Shown here one piece after another: positions 51,615 through 59,415 of a stretch of DNA of 64,000 bases. The DNA is from Gemmatimonas aurantiaca. GTDB taxonomy: Bacteria; Gemmatimonadota; Gemmatimonadetes; Gemmatimonadales; Gemmatimonadaceae. The number at the start of each line of letters is the position of its first letter. The stretch's first letter is position 1. The notes beneath the pieces were generated by a model. That model saw nothing but the letters and a program-made list of their open reading frames with translations. It was not told where the DNA came from and searched no databases. The DNA lies in contig NZ_JBBCJO010000004.1 of the NCBI RefSeq assembly GCF_037190085.1, forward strand, positions 62,001 through 126,000. The letters run 5' to 3'. A program made the position numbers and the translations under genes.

Positions 51615-52490
51615 ATGACGCATACTCCGGAGATGCACGCCCAGCCGCTCTCCTCCCGTATTCGTCCCAGCGCCGCGCGAATCGCGCTCACGGCCGTCGC
51701 CATGTTGTCTGCCGCGGCCGCCTGTACCGGCGGCGACACCGGCGCCTCGTCGCGTACCGCTGCTACCCCCGCTGACAGTGTGGCTGCCAGGCCCGCGCGG
51801 GAGATCCCCAGCCCCGCCCCCACGCCACCGCGGAGCCCCGATCGGTACACCGTGCGATTCGAGACCAGCAAAGGCCCCTTCGTGGTAGAGGTGGAGCGCG
51901 CCCTCGCCCCCCGGGGTGCGGACCGGTTCCATGAACTCGTGACCATCGGATTCTTCGACGACGTGCGGTTCTACCGCGTCATGCCCGGCTTCATCGTGCA
52001 GTTCGGCAAACATGGCACCGTGGCGGTGAACGACGCCTGGGTGAACGCCACCATTCCGGATGATCCCATGCGAATCAGCAACACCAAGGGCACCGTGGCG
52101 TTTGCCGCCAACGGAACGGATTCACGAGCGACGGAGCTGTTCATCAGCACCGGGGAGAATGGCAGCAAGCTCGATCGACAGCGCGTGTTTGCGCCGATCG
52201 GCCGGGTGACGCGGGGGATGGAGGTGGTGGAGCAGCTGAACGCGGAGTATCGCGAGGAGCCGAATCATGCGCGTATCGCGCGGCAGGGGAATGCGTACCT
52301 GCAGCGGTGGTTTCCGGCGTTGGATTACATCAAGGAGGCGAGGGTGGTGGAGGGAGGGGGTGAGCGGGGCTTGTTGATCGCTACCAACGGTGAGCAGCGG
52401 GCGGAGTGTGCTGGTCGGTCGGGCGGCCTCTCTGCGCGATGGAGGCTTATGCTGCATTCGCCGCTGTATAAAGAGACGGGGACATTTTGA
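51615..52490 (+). CDS. Cyclophilin-type peptidyl-prolyl isomerase lipoprotein with an atypical C-terminal tail
   Basis: A signal with lipobox (LTAVAMLSAAAACTGG) leads to a cyclophilin domain (about 78-240): FETSKGPFVVEVERALAPRGADRFHELVTIGFFDDVRFYRVMPGFIVQFG, then NTKGTVAFAANGTDSRATELFIS and VFAPIGRVTRGMEVVEQLN. It should assist folding of envelope proteins. Normally such proteins end soon after the segment DYIKEARVV; here about 45 residues follow (GGGERGLLIATNGEQ ... LHSPLYKETGTF) with no family signal, read from sequence that looks like a later insertion. The start may also be the ATG at 51633. Last chromosomal-type gene before the cassette array. Confidence 0.86.
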   Translation: MTHTPEMHAQPLSSRIRPSAARIALTAVAMLSAAAACTGGDTGASSRTAATPADSVAARPAREIPSPAPTPPRSPDRYTVRFETSKGPFVVEVERALAPRGADRFHELVTIGFFDDVRFYRVMPGFIVQFGKHGTVAVNDAWVNATIPDDPMRISNTKGTVAFAANGTDSRATELFISTGENGSKLDRQRVFAPIGRVTRGMEVVEQLNAEYREEPNHARIARQGNAYLQRWFPALDYIKEARVVEGGGERGLLIATNGEQRAECAGRSGGLSARWRLMLHSPLYKETGTF

Positions 52491-52504
52491 CCGGATGGGT
52501 CAAA
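52486..52504. repeat. Small hairpin at the end of the cyclophilin gene
   Basis: TTTGACC and GGTCAAA form a 7-bp stem around 5 nt. The surrounding motif (AAGAGACGGGGACATTTTGACC) resembles the GGGGACA-type ends of REP-like palindromes that accompany Y1 transposases. It overlaps the last codons of the cyclophilin gene and may be part of what altered its 3' end. Confidence 0.4.
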
Positions 52505-52554
52505 TGAGTCTTGCTCAATGACTTGGGAAATTGAATGGTTGTGTCCGTCAGAGA

Positions 52555-52582
52555 TTTAGACGGCAGGAAGCGCGAATATAAG
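52555..52582 (+). promoter_or_regulatory. Possible cassette promoter (Pc-like) upstream of the first cassette
   Basis: TTTAGA (52555-52560) and TATAAG (52577-52582) are separated by 16 bp. Transcription would begin about 30 bp before the first cassette boundary (52619/52620) and run into the array, which is where an integron Pc promoter acts. It is based on hexamer match only. Confidence 0.4.
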
Positions 52583-52643
52583 ACGGTGCTCGCAGTGATC
52601 CCCTGCAGTCTAATACGCGTTATGCAGTCAACAACAACTTTCC

Positions 52644-53495
52644 ATGCTCCCACCAGCCTTCGATCTACGTGCGCGAATTGCCATCGCGATCTCAGACGTT
52701 CTAGCCGCGCACGGGATTCATGAGAACATCACCTGGGAAGACATAGCGGTCACACCCAAGGTGGTCACTGACGGTGTCGGGTCTATGCAGAAGATCTCTT
52801 CCGCGATCATCGGCAAACTTTGGCCCAGCGTTCGGCAGGCTCAGGTATATCACTATACCTCGGAGAAGGCCGCGGAAGAGATTCTCTCGTCGCAACGATT
52901 CCGGTTAGCAAACATTGGCAAGCGCATCACAGAAGGAGAGATCGAGACGTTCTGCGTATCCCATGGTCTGACTGGATACCTCGAGGCTACGAATGGTGCG
53001 CCACTCTACAGGACGCTCATTGAGCCGAATACCTACTTCGCATGCTTCACGGATATCAACGTAGACGAGGACGAGGAGCGTTCCTTCTGGCAGTCCTTTG
53101 GACCGGTAAGGCTCCGCTTCACCATCAGCGCGCAGAACCCTGACTTTCGGCGCGTCTACTATGAGCCTGTTCCACAGGAACCCATACCGGTACTCCGAGA
53201 CCTGGTGGCGAGAGTTCGCAATGACTTCGAGCGCGAGTTCATACTTCGACGCCTTTCTAGCATCTGCTCGTTCTATCTCTCGGGAGCTCGGTTCGCATGG
53301 GAGAAGGAAACTCGCATTCTTTGGCGCGTATGGGACGGTTCCCCATGTCGGCCAGTTGGAACAGGGCCGAACAGTTACGTTGAGCTTGAACTGGGCAGCA
53401 TGTCACCGTGCGGATTTGAGCTCTCGATCGTTGAAGTCTGCTCTGCCGATCCAGTAGCAGTCCCAGATGGCGTAAAGTTCGTGCGGCGAAAGTAG
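52644..53495 (+). CDS. Cassette 1: DUF2971-like protein
   Basis: 283 residues. The middle part (AQVYHYTSEKAAEEILSSQRFRLANIGKRITEGEIETFCV ... SFWQSFGPVRLRFTIS ... RRVYYEPVP) follows the DUF2971 pattern, in which a YHYT segment begins the domain and an acidic EIE follows. The family is frequent in mobile DNA and has no known activity. No signal peptide or membrane helix. The ATG at 52644 is 24 bp inside the cassette (52620-53594), a usual spacing. Being the first cassette, it would be the best expressed from any upstream promoter. Confidence 0.8.
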   Translation: MLPPAFDLRARIAIAISDVLAAHGIHENITWEDIAVTPKVVTDGVGSMQKISSAIIGKLWPSVRQAQVYHYTSEKAAEEILSSQRFRLANIGKRITEGEIETFCVSHGLTGYLEATNGAPLYRTLIEPNTYFACFTDINVDEDEERSFWQSFGPVRLRFTISAQNPDFRRVYYEPVPQEPIPVLRDLVARVRNDFEREFILRRLSSICSFYLSGARFAWEKETRILWRVWDGSPCRPVGTGPNSYVELELGSMSPCGFELSIVEVCSADPVAVPDGVKFVRRK

Positions 53496-53507
53496 CTCTA
53501 GCCTGCT

Positions 53508-53600
53508 GCATAACGATGCTTGCTGCAGACGGGCGTGGTTTCGGTAGCGCGCTGCGCGCGCATTTCATGTGAGCGCCCGCTGCAGAAGCGAGCGTTAGGC
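53508..53600 (+). repeat. attC site 1
   Basis: Left core GCATAAC, right core GTTAGGC (cut between 53594 and 53595). The inner arms TGCTTGCTGCAGACGGGCG and CGCCCGCTGCAGAAGCGAGC pair with the usual extrahelical bases. The apex has GCGCGCTGCGCGCGC. Confidence 0.95.
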
Positions 53601-53615
53601 ATACCTGGAAACCTT

Positions 53616-54371
53616 ATGAACGTTGAAGACAGAATCGCAAAGCTCGAGGCGTTCGGAGACCTGCTTGCGAGATGGTGGGAGCAAGAAGATGACGGTCAAA
53701 CACGCAAAGCGATAAACCACGACATTGTCTGGGTACGGCGCGAAGTAATCGAAGCCGGGTGCTTTCATACAGTCACAATCGGGCCGCCGCCCGCAATTGG
53801 CGGCCTAGTTATGCGCAACATCGATCCATTCGACATGATCTTCGATGCGCCATACGGAATGAGTTTGGTTCCAAACATCCGCGACATGGTCGACAAGACC
53901 ATTGGCGTTTTGCGAGCGGGGCCGCCGCCGGACAAGGCGATTGTTCAAGAGGATCCAGACATTCAAAAAGGCTACGCGTTCATCGCCATGCCGATCGTAC
54001 CCGGAGATTCTGCCACCGAAGATGTCCTTGATGCGATCAAGGAAGGGGCAAACCGTTGCGGAATTCATGCAGAAAGGGTCGACGAGCCGCATTCGAACGA
54101 AAGGATTACGGACCGCATTCTTGAATCAATCCGAAAGGCTGAGTACGTAATCGTCGATCTCACCGATGCACGTCCAAACGTGTTCTACGAGGCGGGATAC
54201 GCACAAGCGCTAAAGAAAACTCCGATCTACTTAGCTCGTGAGGGCACGAAACTTGAATTTGATCTAAAAGACTACCCTGTGATCTTCTTCAAGGGCATGA
54301 AGGATCTAAAGGACAAACTGGAGCGCCGCATCCGCGGCATTTCGGACAACGAGAAGGGAGTCGATGCCTAA
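53616..54371 (+). CDS. Cassette 2: TIR / nucleoside-deoxyribosyltransferase-like protein
   Basis: 251 residues. The N-terminal half is helical and unassigned. The C-terminal half (about 110-235) shows the pattern of nucleotide-binding TIR-like or nucleoside 2-deoxyribosyltransferase-like folds: GYAFIAMPI, then DAIKEGANRCGIHAERVDE, ITDRILESIRKAEYVIVDLTDARPNVFYEAGYAQALKKTPIYLAREG. The conserved DLTxxxPNVxYExGxA segment contains the Glu expected to be catalytic. Proteins with this domain are often effectors that cleave nucleotides in phage defence, so a defence role is possible but not shown. The TAA stop lies in the left core of attC 2. Confidence 0.82.
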   Translation: MNVEDRIAKLEAFGDLLARWWEQEDDGQTRKAINHDIVWVRREVIEAGCFHTVTIGPPPAIGGLVMRNIDPFDMIFDAPYGMSLVPNIRDMVDKTIGVLRAGPPPDKAIVQEDPDIQKGYAFIAMPIVPGDSATEDVLDAIKEGANRCGIHAERVDEPHSNERITDRILESIRKAEYVIVDLTDARPNVFYEAGYAQALKKTPIYLAREGTKLEFDLKDYPVIFFKGMKDLKDKLERRIRGISDNEKGVDA

Positions 54372-54461
54372 CCCGGCGTTGCAGTCTGACAGCCGCGCTA
54401 TTGACGGCGCGCTACGCGCGCTTCTGTTCGATGCGGCTGCAGCTGAACGCGAGCGTTAGAT
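54366..54461 (+). repeat. attC site 2
   Basis: Left core GCCTAAC, right core GTTAGAT (cut 54455/54456). Arms GGCGTTGCAGTCTGACAGCCGC and GCGGCTGCAGCTGAACGCGAGC pair. Apex GCGCGCTACGCGCGC. Confidence 0.95.
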
Positions 54462-54500
54462 TGCCTTCCACTACTGACTGTCCGAAAATCCCATCAACAG

Positions 54501-55832
54501 ATGTCTTCCAGTTCGTCTAGTCCAAACGAGACCGACCACCGGCTGCGCTACTGGCTTGATACGAATCAGCAGGATCGCGAGCGACTCTGTCTCGCACTCC
54601 TGTCACTGGACTCGCGATTTCGGAACATCACCCCGCGACATCCGCAAGGCGGACCCGACGGCGGGCGCGACATTGAAGCAACGATGGACGACGGCCGCAA
54701 GGTGTGGATCGCCGTCGGGTTCAAGAACAACACGTCGGATTCGAGCGCAGACGTGCGATCTGTGAGATCGAAGTTCTCCAGTGATCTGGAGCGAGCGCTT
54801 AAGGAGAATTCTGCACTTGAAGCGTTTGTCTTCATGACGAACGTTCGGCTAACCACCGGTGCAATCGGCAACCTTGTTAAGCAGGCGCGGGCTCGCGGCA
54901 TTGCATTCTGCGAGGTGCTTACGCGCGAGCGATTGCGAATACTCCTCGACGGCCCAGACGGTCTTGGGATTCGATTTCAGTATCTTCGCATCCCACTCAG
55001 CGACGCCGAACAGGCCGCCTTCTTTGCCCGATGGGGGACCCAGTTCGAAAAGCTCGTAGCGCAGAAGTTCTCCGCTGTCGATTCACAGCTTGCACGTCTC
55101 GAGTTCCTTCACGACTGTCAGCGACCTCTGCGTAGCATCGCGATTCATGTCGAGCTGAATGCGCCGGCCTCACTTGATGAGCTAGGCCACTATCGTGTTC
55201 TGCTCACGGTCTGGAAGCTTGGCGGCAGCTCGAAATACTCAAGTCTATTGGTCGGTGCACGCGACCACGACCTTCGCCCGACTGAAAGACCCATTCGGAA
55301 CGACGTCGTATCAGGTGGGTTCTGGATCTCGAAGGCGGAAGACGAAGATCCGACTGAGGAATCGAAATCTGCCCCGTCGCAAGACGAGCCCAATCGAATT
55401 GGTCGCCGCAGAATGGCCCGTTCTTACTCTACATCGAGTTCACTCGCGGACGGGCCAATGAAGATTCTTGGAGCATCAGGCGGATTCTCTAGCATGCTGG
55501 ACGAGGCATTTCCTGCACCAACTCTCGGTGACCTCGACGAGAACTTCCTGGCGGTCTTCGTGACCCAGCCGCTTCTCAGCAGGATTCGCCGAGTAGACGT
55601 GTTCGCCAACGGCTACGTGCTCAGATCAATCACTGCCGACAATATTCTACCGGAGATTCGTACTGACGGATCGTTTGACGAACTTTGGCCAGAGCAGCTT
55701 TCAGTAGACGAAATGAGCATCCCATGGGCACGGCTAGACTCACGTGATGGATCAATGCAGGTGAGCTTTAGCTACCGTACACCTCACAAGCGATGGCGCG
55801 CTTTAGCCGATGAGCGATCATTGCCTGACTAG
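54501..55832 (+). CDS. Cassette 3: restriction-endonuclease-like protein, unknown function
   Basis: 443 residues. The N-terminal region (about 15-150) has the order of a PD-(D/E)xK/Mrr-like nuclease: helix with WLDTNQQDRERLCLALLSLD, then PQGGPDGGRDIEATMDDGRKVWIAVGFKNN, where the Asp after GGR and a downstream Lys would be catalytic. A strand-helix segment (AFVFMTNVRLTTGAIGNLVKQARARGIAFCEVLTRERL) follows, as in such folds. The remaining 290 residues are unassigned. The gene ends 73 bp before attC 3. Nuclease activity is an inference from the motif order. Confidence 0.7.
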   Translation: MSSSSSSPNETDHRLRYWLDTNQQDRERLCLALLSLDSRFRNITPRHPQGGPDGGRDIEATMDDGRKVWIAVGFKNNTSDSSADVRSVRSKFSSDLERALKENSALEAFVFMTNVRLTTGAIGNLVKQARARGIAFCEVLTRERLRILLDGPDGLGIRFQYLRIPLSDAEQAAFFARWGTQFEKLVAQKFSAVDSQLARLEFLHDCQRPLRSIAIHVELNAPASLDELGHYRVLLTVWKLGGSSKYSSLLVGARDHDLRPTERPIRNDVVSGGFWISKAEDEDPTEESKSAPSQDEPNRIGRRRMARSYSTSSSLADGPMKILGASGGFSSMLDEAFPAPTLGDLDENFLAVFVTQPLLSRIRRVDVFANGYVLRSITADNILPEIRTDGSFDELWPEQLSVDEMSIPWARLDSRDGSMQVSFSYRTPHKRWRALADERSLPD

Positions 55833-55905
55833 CCTCATACCGGGCGGCCCACGCGGTCGACTGCAGCAGGCGGGGAAAGTGCCCATCTACCGGCGTCGGC
55901 CGGCA

Positions 55906-56016
55906 ATCTAACCTTGCGTTGCTGCTGACAGGGCCTTCAAAGATTGCTGCCTTGCTCGCTCCGCTCGCTGGCCGCAACTTGTGGAAGTGCCCTGCAGCAG
56001 AACGCCAGCGTTAGGC
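55906..56016 (+). repeat. attC site 3
   Basis: Left core ATCTAAC, right core GTTAGGC (cut 56010/56011). Arms TGCGTTGCTGCTGACAGGGC and GCCCTGCAGCAGAACGCCAGC pair. Apex GCTCGCTCCGCTCGC. Confidence 0.95.
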
Positions 56017-56042
56017 AGCCTAAATATCTCCGGAGCGATTCC

Positions 56043-56744
56043 ATGGTGAACGAGTTCTCTCGGCAATGGTTCTCCACCTTCATGGACACGATGCCCGAGG
56101 TGTGGACCGCGGCCGAGGTCGAGGCGGTCGCTCGCCGTCTTCCCCTCCCCGCCTTCCGTCAGGTTCTTGATGTCTGTTGTGGAGCGGGAAGACATGCCGC
56201 AGCCCTTGCGGCTCGTGGCTATCGGATCACCGGCATCGATCGTGACCCAGAGATGCTTCGCCGTGCATCTTCCTCCGCGCCGACAGCGAGGTTCCTTCAG
56301 CTGGACCAGCGTGATCTCCACACGCTCGAAGGGCCGTTCGATGCCGTCGTCATTCTCTGGCAGAGCTTTGGTTACTTTGATCCGGCCACCAATGACCAAG
56401 TGCTCTCCGACATCGCCAGCTTGCTTCGGCCCGAAGGTCGGCTTCTTCTTGATCTCTTTCATCCCGAGCACTTCGTTGCCGAACAAGGTGCACCGACACC
56501 CGCCGCACGGGTGGACGGGGTCACGATCACGAACCTCGTCCGGGAGGGCCGCTTACACTCTACCATCGAGTATTCCGACGGCACCCGTGAGGTGATGGAC
56601 TTTGAGCTGTTCAGCCCTGCGGCGTTGATCGAGCGCGCAGCCCTTGCCGGATTTGAGGTACTGGAGCAATGCTGCTGGTGGGACGAGCAGCGACCACCGG
56701 ATCCATCAGTGCGACGGTACCAGAGCGTCTTTCGGCGCCGATGA
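56043..56744 (+). CDS. Cassette 4: class I SAM-dependent methyltransferase
   Basis: 233 residues. Motif I is VLDVCCGAGRHAAALAARG, followed by ITGIDRDPEMLRRA (acidic residue that binds the ribose) and FDAVVILWQSFGYFD, LLRPEGRLLLDLFHPEHF. This is the Methyltransf_11/25-like class with small-molecule acceptors. The ATG at 56043 lies 32 bp into the cassette. No DNA-methylase motif (such as NPPY) is seen, so base modification is unlikely. Confidence 0.9.
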   Translation: MVNEFSRQWFSTFMDTMPEVWTAAEVEAVARRLPLPAFRQVLDVCCGAGRHAAALAARGYRITGIDRDPEMLRRASSSAPTARFLQLDQRDLHTLEGPFDAVVILWQSFGYFDPATNDQVLSDIASLLRPEGRLLLDLFHPEHFVAEQGAPTPAARVDGVTITNLVREGRLHSTIEYSDGTREVMDFELFSPAALIERAALAGFEVLEQCCWWDEQRPPDPSVRRYQSVFRRR

Positions 56745-56764
56745 ACGAAAGCGCCCACAGGACT

Positions 56765-56867
56765 GCCTAACAATTGGTTGCAAGGGACGAAGGGCCTGGC
56801 ATGATTTCAGACGGAGTTCCAGGTTACGGCGAGTGGCCCTTCGCCCTTGAACCAAAGGGCGTTAGAC
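56765..56867 (+). repeat. attC site 4 (divergent inner sequence)
   Basis: Left core GCCTAAC, right core GTTAGAC (cut 56861/56862). The arms TTGGTTGCAAGGGACGAAGGGCC and GGCCCTTCGCCCTTGAACCAAAGG differ in sequence from the other ten sites, and the GCTCGC-type apex is absent. Structure is conserved, sequence is not. Confidence 0.92.
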
Positions 56868-56895
56868 GTCCTACATCCTCGAAGGAGGTTTCCGA

Positions 56896-57339
56896 ATGTC
56901 TCAGTGCATCTTTTGCCGGATTGCGGTCAAAGAGGTGGATGCCGTGATCGTCTACGAGGACGAGCATATCATGGCGTTTCTCGATATCGGTCCCATCCGA
57001 CCTGGGCACACACAAATCATCGCGAAATCACACGTGGCGACGTTCGAAGAACTCCCACCAGCGCTGGCGGCGCGCATTCTGCATCTTGGCCAACAGTTGG
57101 CCCGCAGAATGAAGCAAGTGTACGCCGTGGATCGCGTCGCCTTCCTGTTCACCGGCGGCGACGTCGCCCATGTGCATGCACACGTCGTACCAATGCACGA
57201 GAAGACCGATATTACTTCGGCGCGATATCTCGTCGGGTCCGATCGACCGGTGTGGGGCTCCGAGCATTTGATGGTCCATCGCCAGATTCTCGAAAACGTG
57301 CGCACAGAGTTGGGCTTCGTGACGTCACCGGACGTCTAA
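56896..57339 (+). CDS. Cassette 5: HIT family hydrolase
   Basis: 147 residues with a complete histidine triad, HVHAHVVPM, and the family start CIFCRIAVKEVDAVIVYEDEHIMAFLDIGPIRPGHTQIIAKSH (two Cys before a zinc-type site). HIT proteins hydrolyse nucleotide phosphoramidates or dinucleoside polyphosphates. A strong ribosome-binding site, AAGGAGGT, lies 8 nt before the ATG, which is unusual in this window and helps a cassette gene to be translated independently. The stop codon is in the left core of attC 5. Confidence 0.93.
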   Translation: MSQCIFCRIAVKEVDAVIVYEDEHIMAFLDIGPIRPGHTQIIAKSHVATFEELPPALAARILHLGQQLARRMKQVYAVDRVAFLFTGGDVAHVHAHVVPMHEKTDITSARYLVGSDRPVWGSEHLMVHRQILENVRTELGFVTSPDV

Positions 57340-57460
57340 CGAGCGTTGCTGCTGACAAACGCCCGACCTTCCGCGTGGATTCACCGCTGTGTAATCTCGG
57401 CTGCGCCTCGTTCACAGCTGCTATCGGCTGTGGCGTTCGCAGCAGAACGCAGCGTTAGAC
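57334..57460 (+). repeat. attC site 5 (longest)
   Basis: Left core GTCTAAC, right core GTTAGAC (cut 57454/57455). Arms GAGCGTTGCTGCTGACAAACGCC and GGCGTTCGCAGCAGAACGCAGC pair. The variable region is extended to 127 bp in total. Confidence 0.95.
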
Positions 57461-57767
57461 CGCCTGACCTTCCTTGGTCGCAGGCCCAGCTCTGTCCCGG
57501 GTCCGGTGTGCCCTCGTGTCGTGTCAGCTCAGCGGTAAGGCCGCCCCTGCTCAGGTAGCGATGACAGCGCTTGCCGAAGTGTATCAGATCAACGTGAGAT
57601 CCTCATTAGCTTCGCACACTGCCCCTGTTGCCGAACTCGGTTCAATATCAGTGTCTCGTATATCTTTGCATCACAACGGTTTACGTGTGTCTCTTCGCCA
57701 CCGCACATCCAATGGATCTCCGCCTAGTTGCCGGGGTATCCTGTTTACATTAAAGTAAACGACCTAT
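57461..57767 (+). promoter_or_regulatory. Upstream region of the TAC cassette with promoter and operator
   Basis: About 300 bp without a supported gene precede the toxin gene. At its end, TTGCCG (57728-57733) and TAAAGT (57751-57756) are spaced 17 bp, a fair promoter. Overlapping the -10, GTTTACATTAAAGTAAAC (57743-57760) is a quasi-palindrome with 16 of 18 symmetric bases, the size and place expected for a self-repressing antitoxin operator. The rest shows no clear feature. Confidence 0.65.
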
Positions 57768-58169
57768 ATGGTCGATCTTAGCATCGTGGCTATGGGCGAC
57801 GCTCGGGTCGTCCGCTATATGCGGCACAAGGGCCGGTATCCGGCTAAAGACTACCTGGACGAGATGCCTGAGCGGGACCGTGCTCGCTTCTTCGCGTTGG
57901 CGAAGCGTATGGCAGATATCGGCCATTTACCTAGCGAAACGCACGGGCACCAGTTGCGGGGCGAGTACTCAGACCTCTTCGAGTTCAAGCCGGGCGATAG
58001 CCGGATCTTCGCTTTTCTTCACGGTACGAGCTTGTACCTGACGAGCGGAGCTCCAAAGAAGAAGCCCAAGACGCAGGAAAGTGACTATGCGGAAGCGAAG
58101 AACCTTCGGCGCGACTTTCTAGAGCGCGAAGCCACGAAGTCCACGGTGCCGCGGAAGCAGTCGAAGTAA
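57768..58169 (+). CDS. higB: Cassette 6: RelE/HigB-family toxin
   Basis: 133 residues with the Gp49/HigB pattern: the chain KDYLDEMPERDRARFFALAKRMADIGHLPSETHGHQLRGEYSDLFEFKPGDSRIFAFLHGTSLYLTSG, then a Lys-rich segment KKKPKTQESDYAEAKNLRRDFLE, which matches the GF.KKtqktP..ei..A end of these ribosome-dependent mRNA interferases. It is first in a toxin-antitoxin-chaperone triad. The ATG at 57768 is 8 bp after the operator palindrome, so the mRNA has a short leader. Confidence 0.85.
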   Translation: MVDLSIVAMGDARVVRYMRHKGRYPAKDYLDEMPERDRARFFALAKRMADIGHLPSETHGHQLRGEYSDLFEFKPGDSRIFAFLHGTSLYLTSGAPKKKPKTQESDYAEAKNLRRDFLEREATKSTVPRKQSK

Positions 58170-58193
58170 AACTCTCAGGTAACGGACCCGCAC

Positions 58194-58724
58194 ATGATGA
58201 AGCACTCTCAGGCTGGCAAGAGCATTGGTGGTAAGACCAGCGAGCGTAGAGTAGCCGACGCGGGCGCCAGTCAAAAGGCGCCATTCTGCAATCACAACGT
58301 CCTCGAGCATCTGAAATCAACCGCCGAGGAGCGGTACTATGCTCAGGACTCTGCGATGCTAGCAGTCACTGATGCGATATTGCGATCAATACAGGCTGCC
58401 GGGCTCAAACAGGCAGAGCTCGCAAAGCGCATTGGAAAAAGCTCTAGCCATGTATCACAGGTTCTAAGTGGTCGGCGGAATATGACGCTAACCACGATTG
58501 CTGACATGCTCTGGGCCTGCCAGCAAGAGCTTTCCGATCTGGTAGTTAGTCCTATCGGGCAGAGCGAAGTATCCCGTGATCGCATGGACGTCCTCTTAGA
58601 AACGGCCTTCAGGCCAGTTGCTAACGCAACGGACGCTGCCGCGCTAAGTGCTCAAACTCAGAAGCCATTTCGGCTAGTGGTTCCCAGTATGGCCGTAGCT
58701 AAGGGTGAGTTGGTCGGCGCATGA
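58194..58724 (+). CDS. higA: Cassette 6: HigA-like antitoxin with C-terminal extension
   Basis: 176 residues. An XRE-type helix-turn-helix (about 80-120: LKQAELAKRIGKSSSHVSQVLSGRRNMTLTTIADML) is preceded by about 50 residues of unclear role. After it comes a tail of about 50 residues (DRMDVLLETAFRPVANATDAAALSAQTQKPFRLVVPSM). In TAC systems such a tail (chaperone addiction domain) makes the antitoxin depend on its SecB-like chaperone. The gene starts 24 nt after the toxin stop and overlaps the chaperone start by 4 nt (ATGA). Confidence 0.88.
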   Translation: MMKHSQAGKSIGGKTSERRVADAGASQKAPFCNHNVLEHLKSTAEERYYAQDSAMLAVTDAILRSIQAAGLKQAELAKRIGKSSSHVSQVLSGRRNMTLTTIADMLWACQQELSDLVVSPIGQSEVSRDRMDVLLETAFRPVANATDAAALSAQTQKPFRLVVPSMAVAKGELVGA

Positions 58725-59278
58725 GCGATTCAAACACAGATGCCGCCGGGGGAATTGGCCTGTCTATTGGCCAGATTGTGCTAGAGCACGCGCACTTCGC
58801 GCATCGTGCAGACTATCTCGCGCAGCCACCGACGGCCCTGGCTGACGGTGGACTCGCTACCGATGTGCAGGTGCGGCTCTTTGAGGGAACGCTCGGTTCC
58901 GGCGAAGAGGATTTAGGGCGTGTAATCGCCGGTGTTAGTGTCAGAGTATTGACCAAGGACACCAACCCTCCTCCTCTATACACGTTTGACGTAGCGATGA
59001 CTGCTCTCGTCATCGCAGACACACCAGAGCCTACCCTTCCGCCTCTCGATTTTGTTGGACAGGCTGGTTTCGCTACGCTGTTCCCTTTCCTTCGGGAAGC
59101 GGTAGCGAATCTCACTATGCGTGGCCGCTTCGGCCCTATCTGGCTTCGTCCTACCAACATCCAATCGACGGTAGCCGGCGCGATTGCGGAAATCCGCCAG
59201 CACCAAGGGGGCGATTCCGGTCCTCGTGCCATCAAAGCGCCAGGCCGGTCGTCTTCTAAGCGGAAGAACTCTGATTGA
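58721..59278 (+). CDS. Cassette 6: SecB-like chaperone
   Basis: 185 residues. The segment FVGQAGFATLFPFLREAVANLTMRGRFGPIWLRPTNIQS matches the SecB core (LFPYARE..S.LT.RGGFPPL.L.PVNF). The strands before it (DVQVRLFEGTLG ... VIAGVSVRVLTKDTNPPPLYTFDVAMTALVIADTPEP) fit the SecB beta-sheet. A basic tail (KAPGRSSSKRKNSD) is extra. Position as third gene, overlapping the antitoxin gene, is that of the dedicated chaperone in TAC systems, which guards the antitoxin rather than general secretion. Co-located with no Sec genes. Confidence 0.85.
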   Translation: MSDSNTDAAGGIGLSIGQIVLEHAHFAHRADYLAQPPTALADGGLATDVQVRLFEGTLGSGEEDLGRVIAGVSVRVLTKDTNPPPLYTFDVAMTALVIADTPEPTLPPLDFVGQAGFATLFPFLREAVANLTMRGRFGPIWLRPTNIQSTVAGAIAEIRQHQGGDSGPRAIKAPGRSSSKRKNSD

Positions 59279-59302
59279 TGAGCAGGGTGTCTGCGCACCG
59301 CG

Positions 59303-59398
59303 GTCTAACGAGGCGTTGCAGCTGACAAACCGGCCGACACGTCGTCATCCGAGACGGTTCCGTGTTGGCCGCTTTGCAGCTGAACTTGGGCGTTAGCC
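59303..59398 (+). repeat. attC site 6
   Basis: Left core GTCTAAC, right core GTTAGCC (cut 59392/59393). Arms GGCGTTGCAGCTGACAAACCGGCC and GGCCGCTTTGCAGCTGAACTTGG pair. No GCTCGC-type apex. Confidence 0.95.
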
Positions 59399-59415
59399 TG
59401 ACCAACATACTCTCG

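Noticed and set aside
52500..52620. A twelfth attC upstream of cassette 1
   Set aside because: No left core (RYYYAAC) with matching inner arms was found in this stretch; only the single G^TTATGC point is present.
57474..57758. 94-codon frame ahead of the toxin gene in cassette 6
   Set aside because: No domain or ribosome-binding site, and it overlaps the promoter and operator of the TAC genes.
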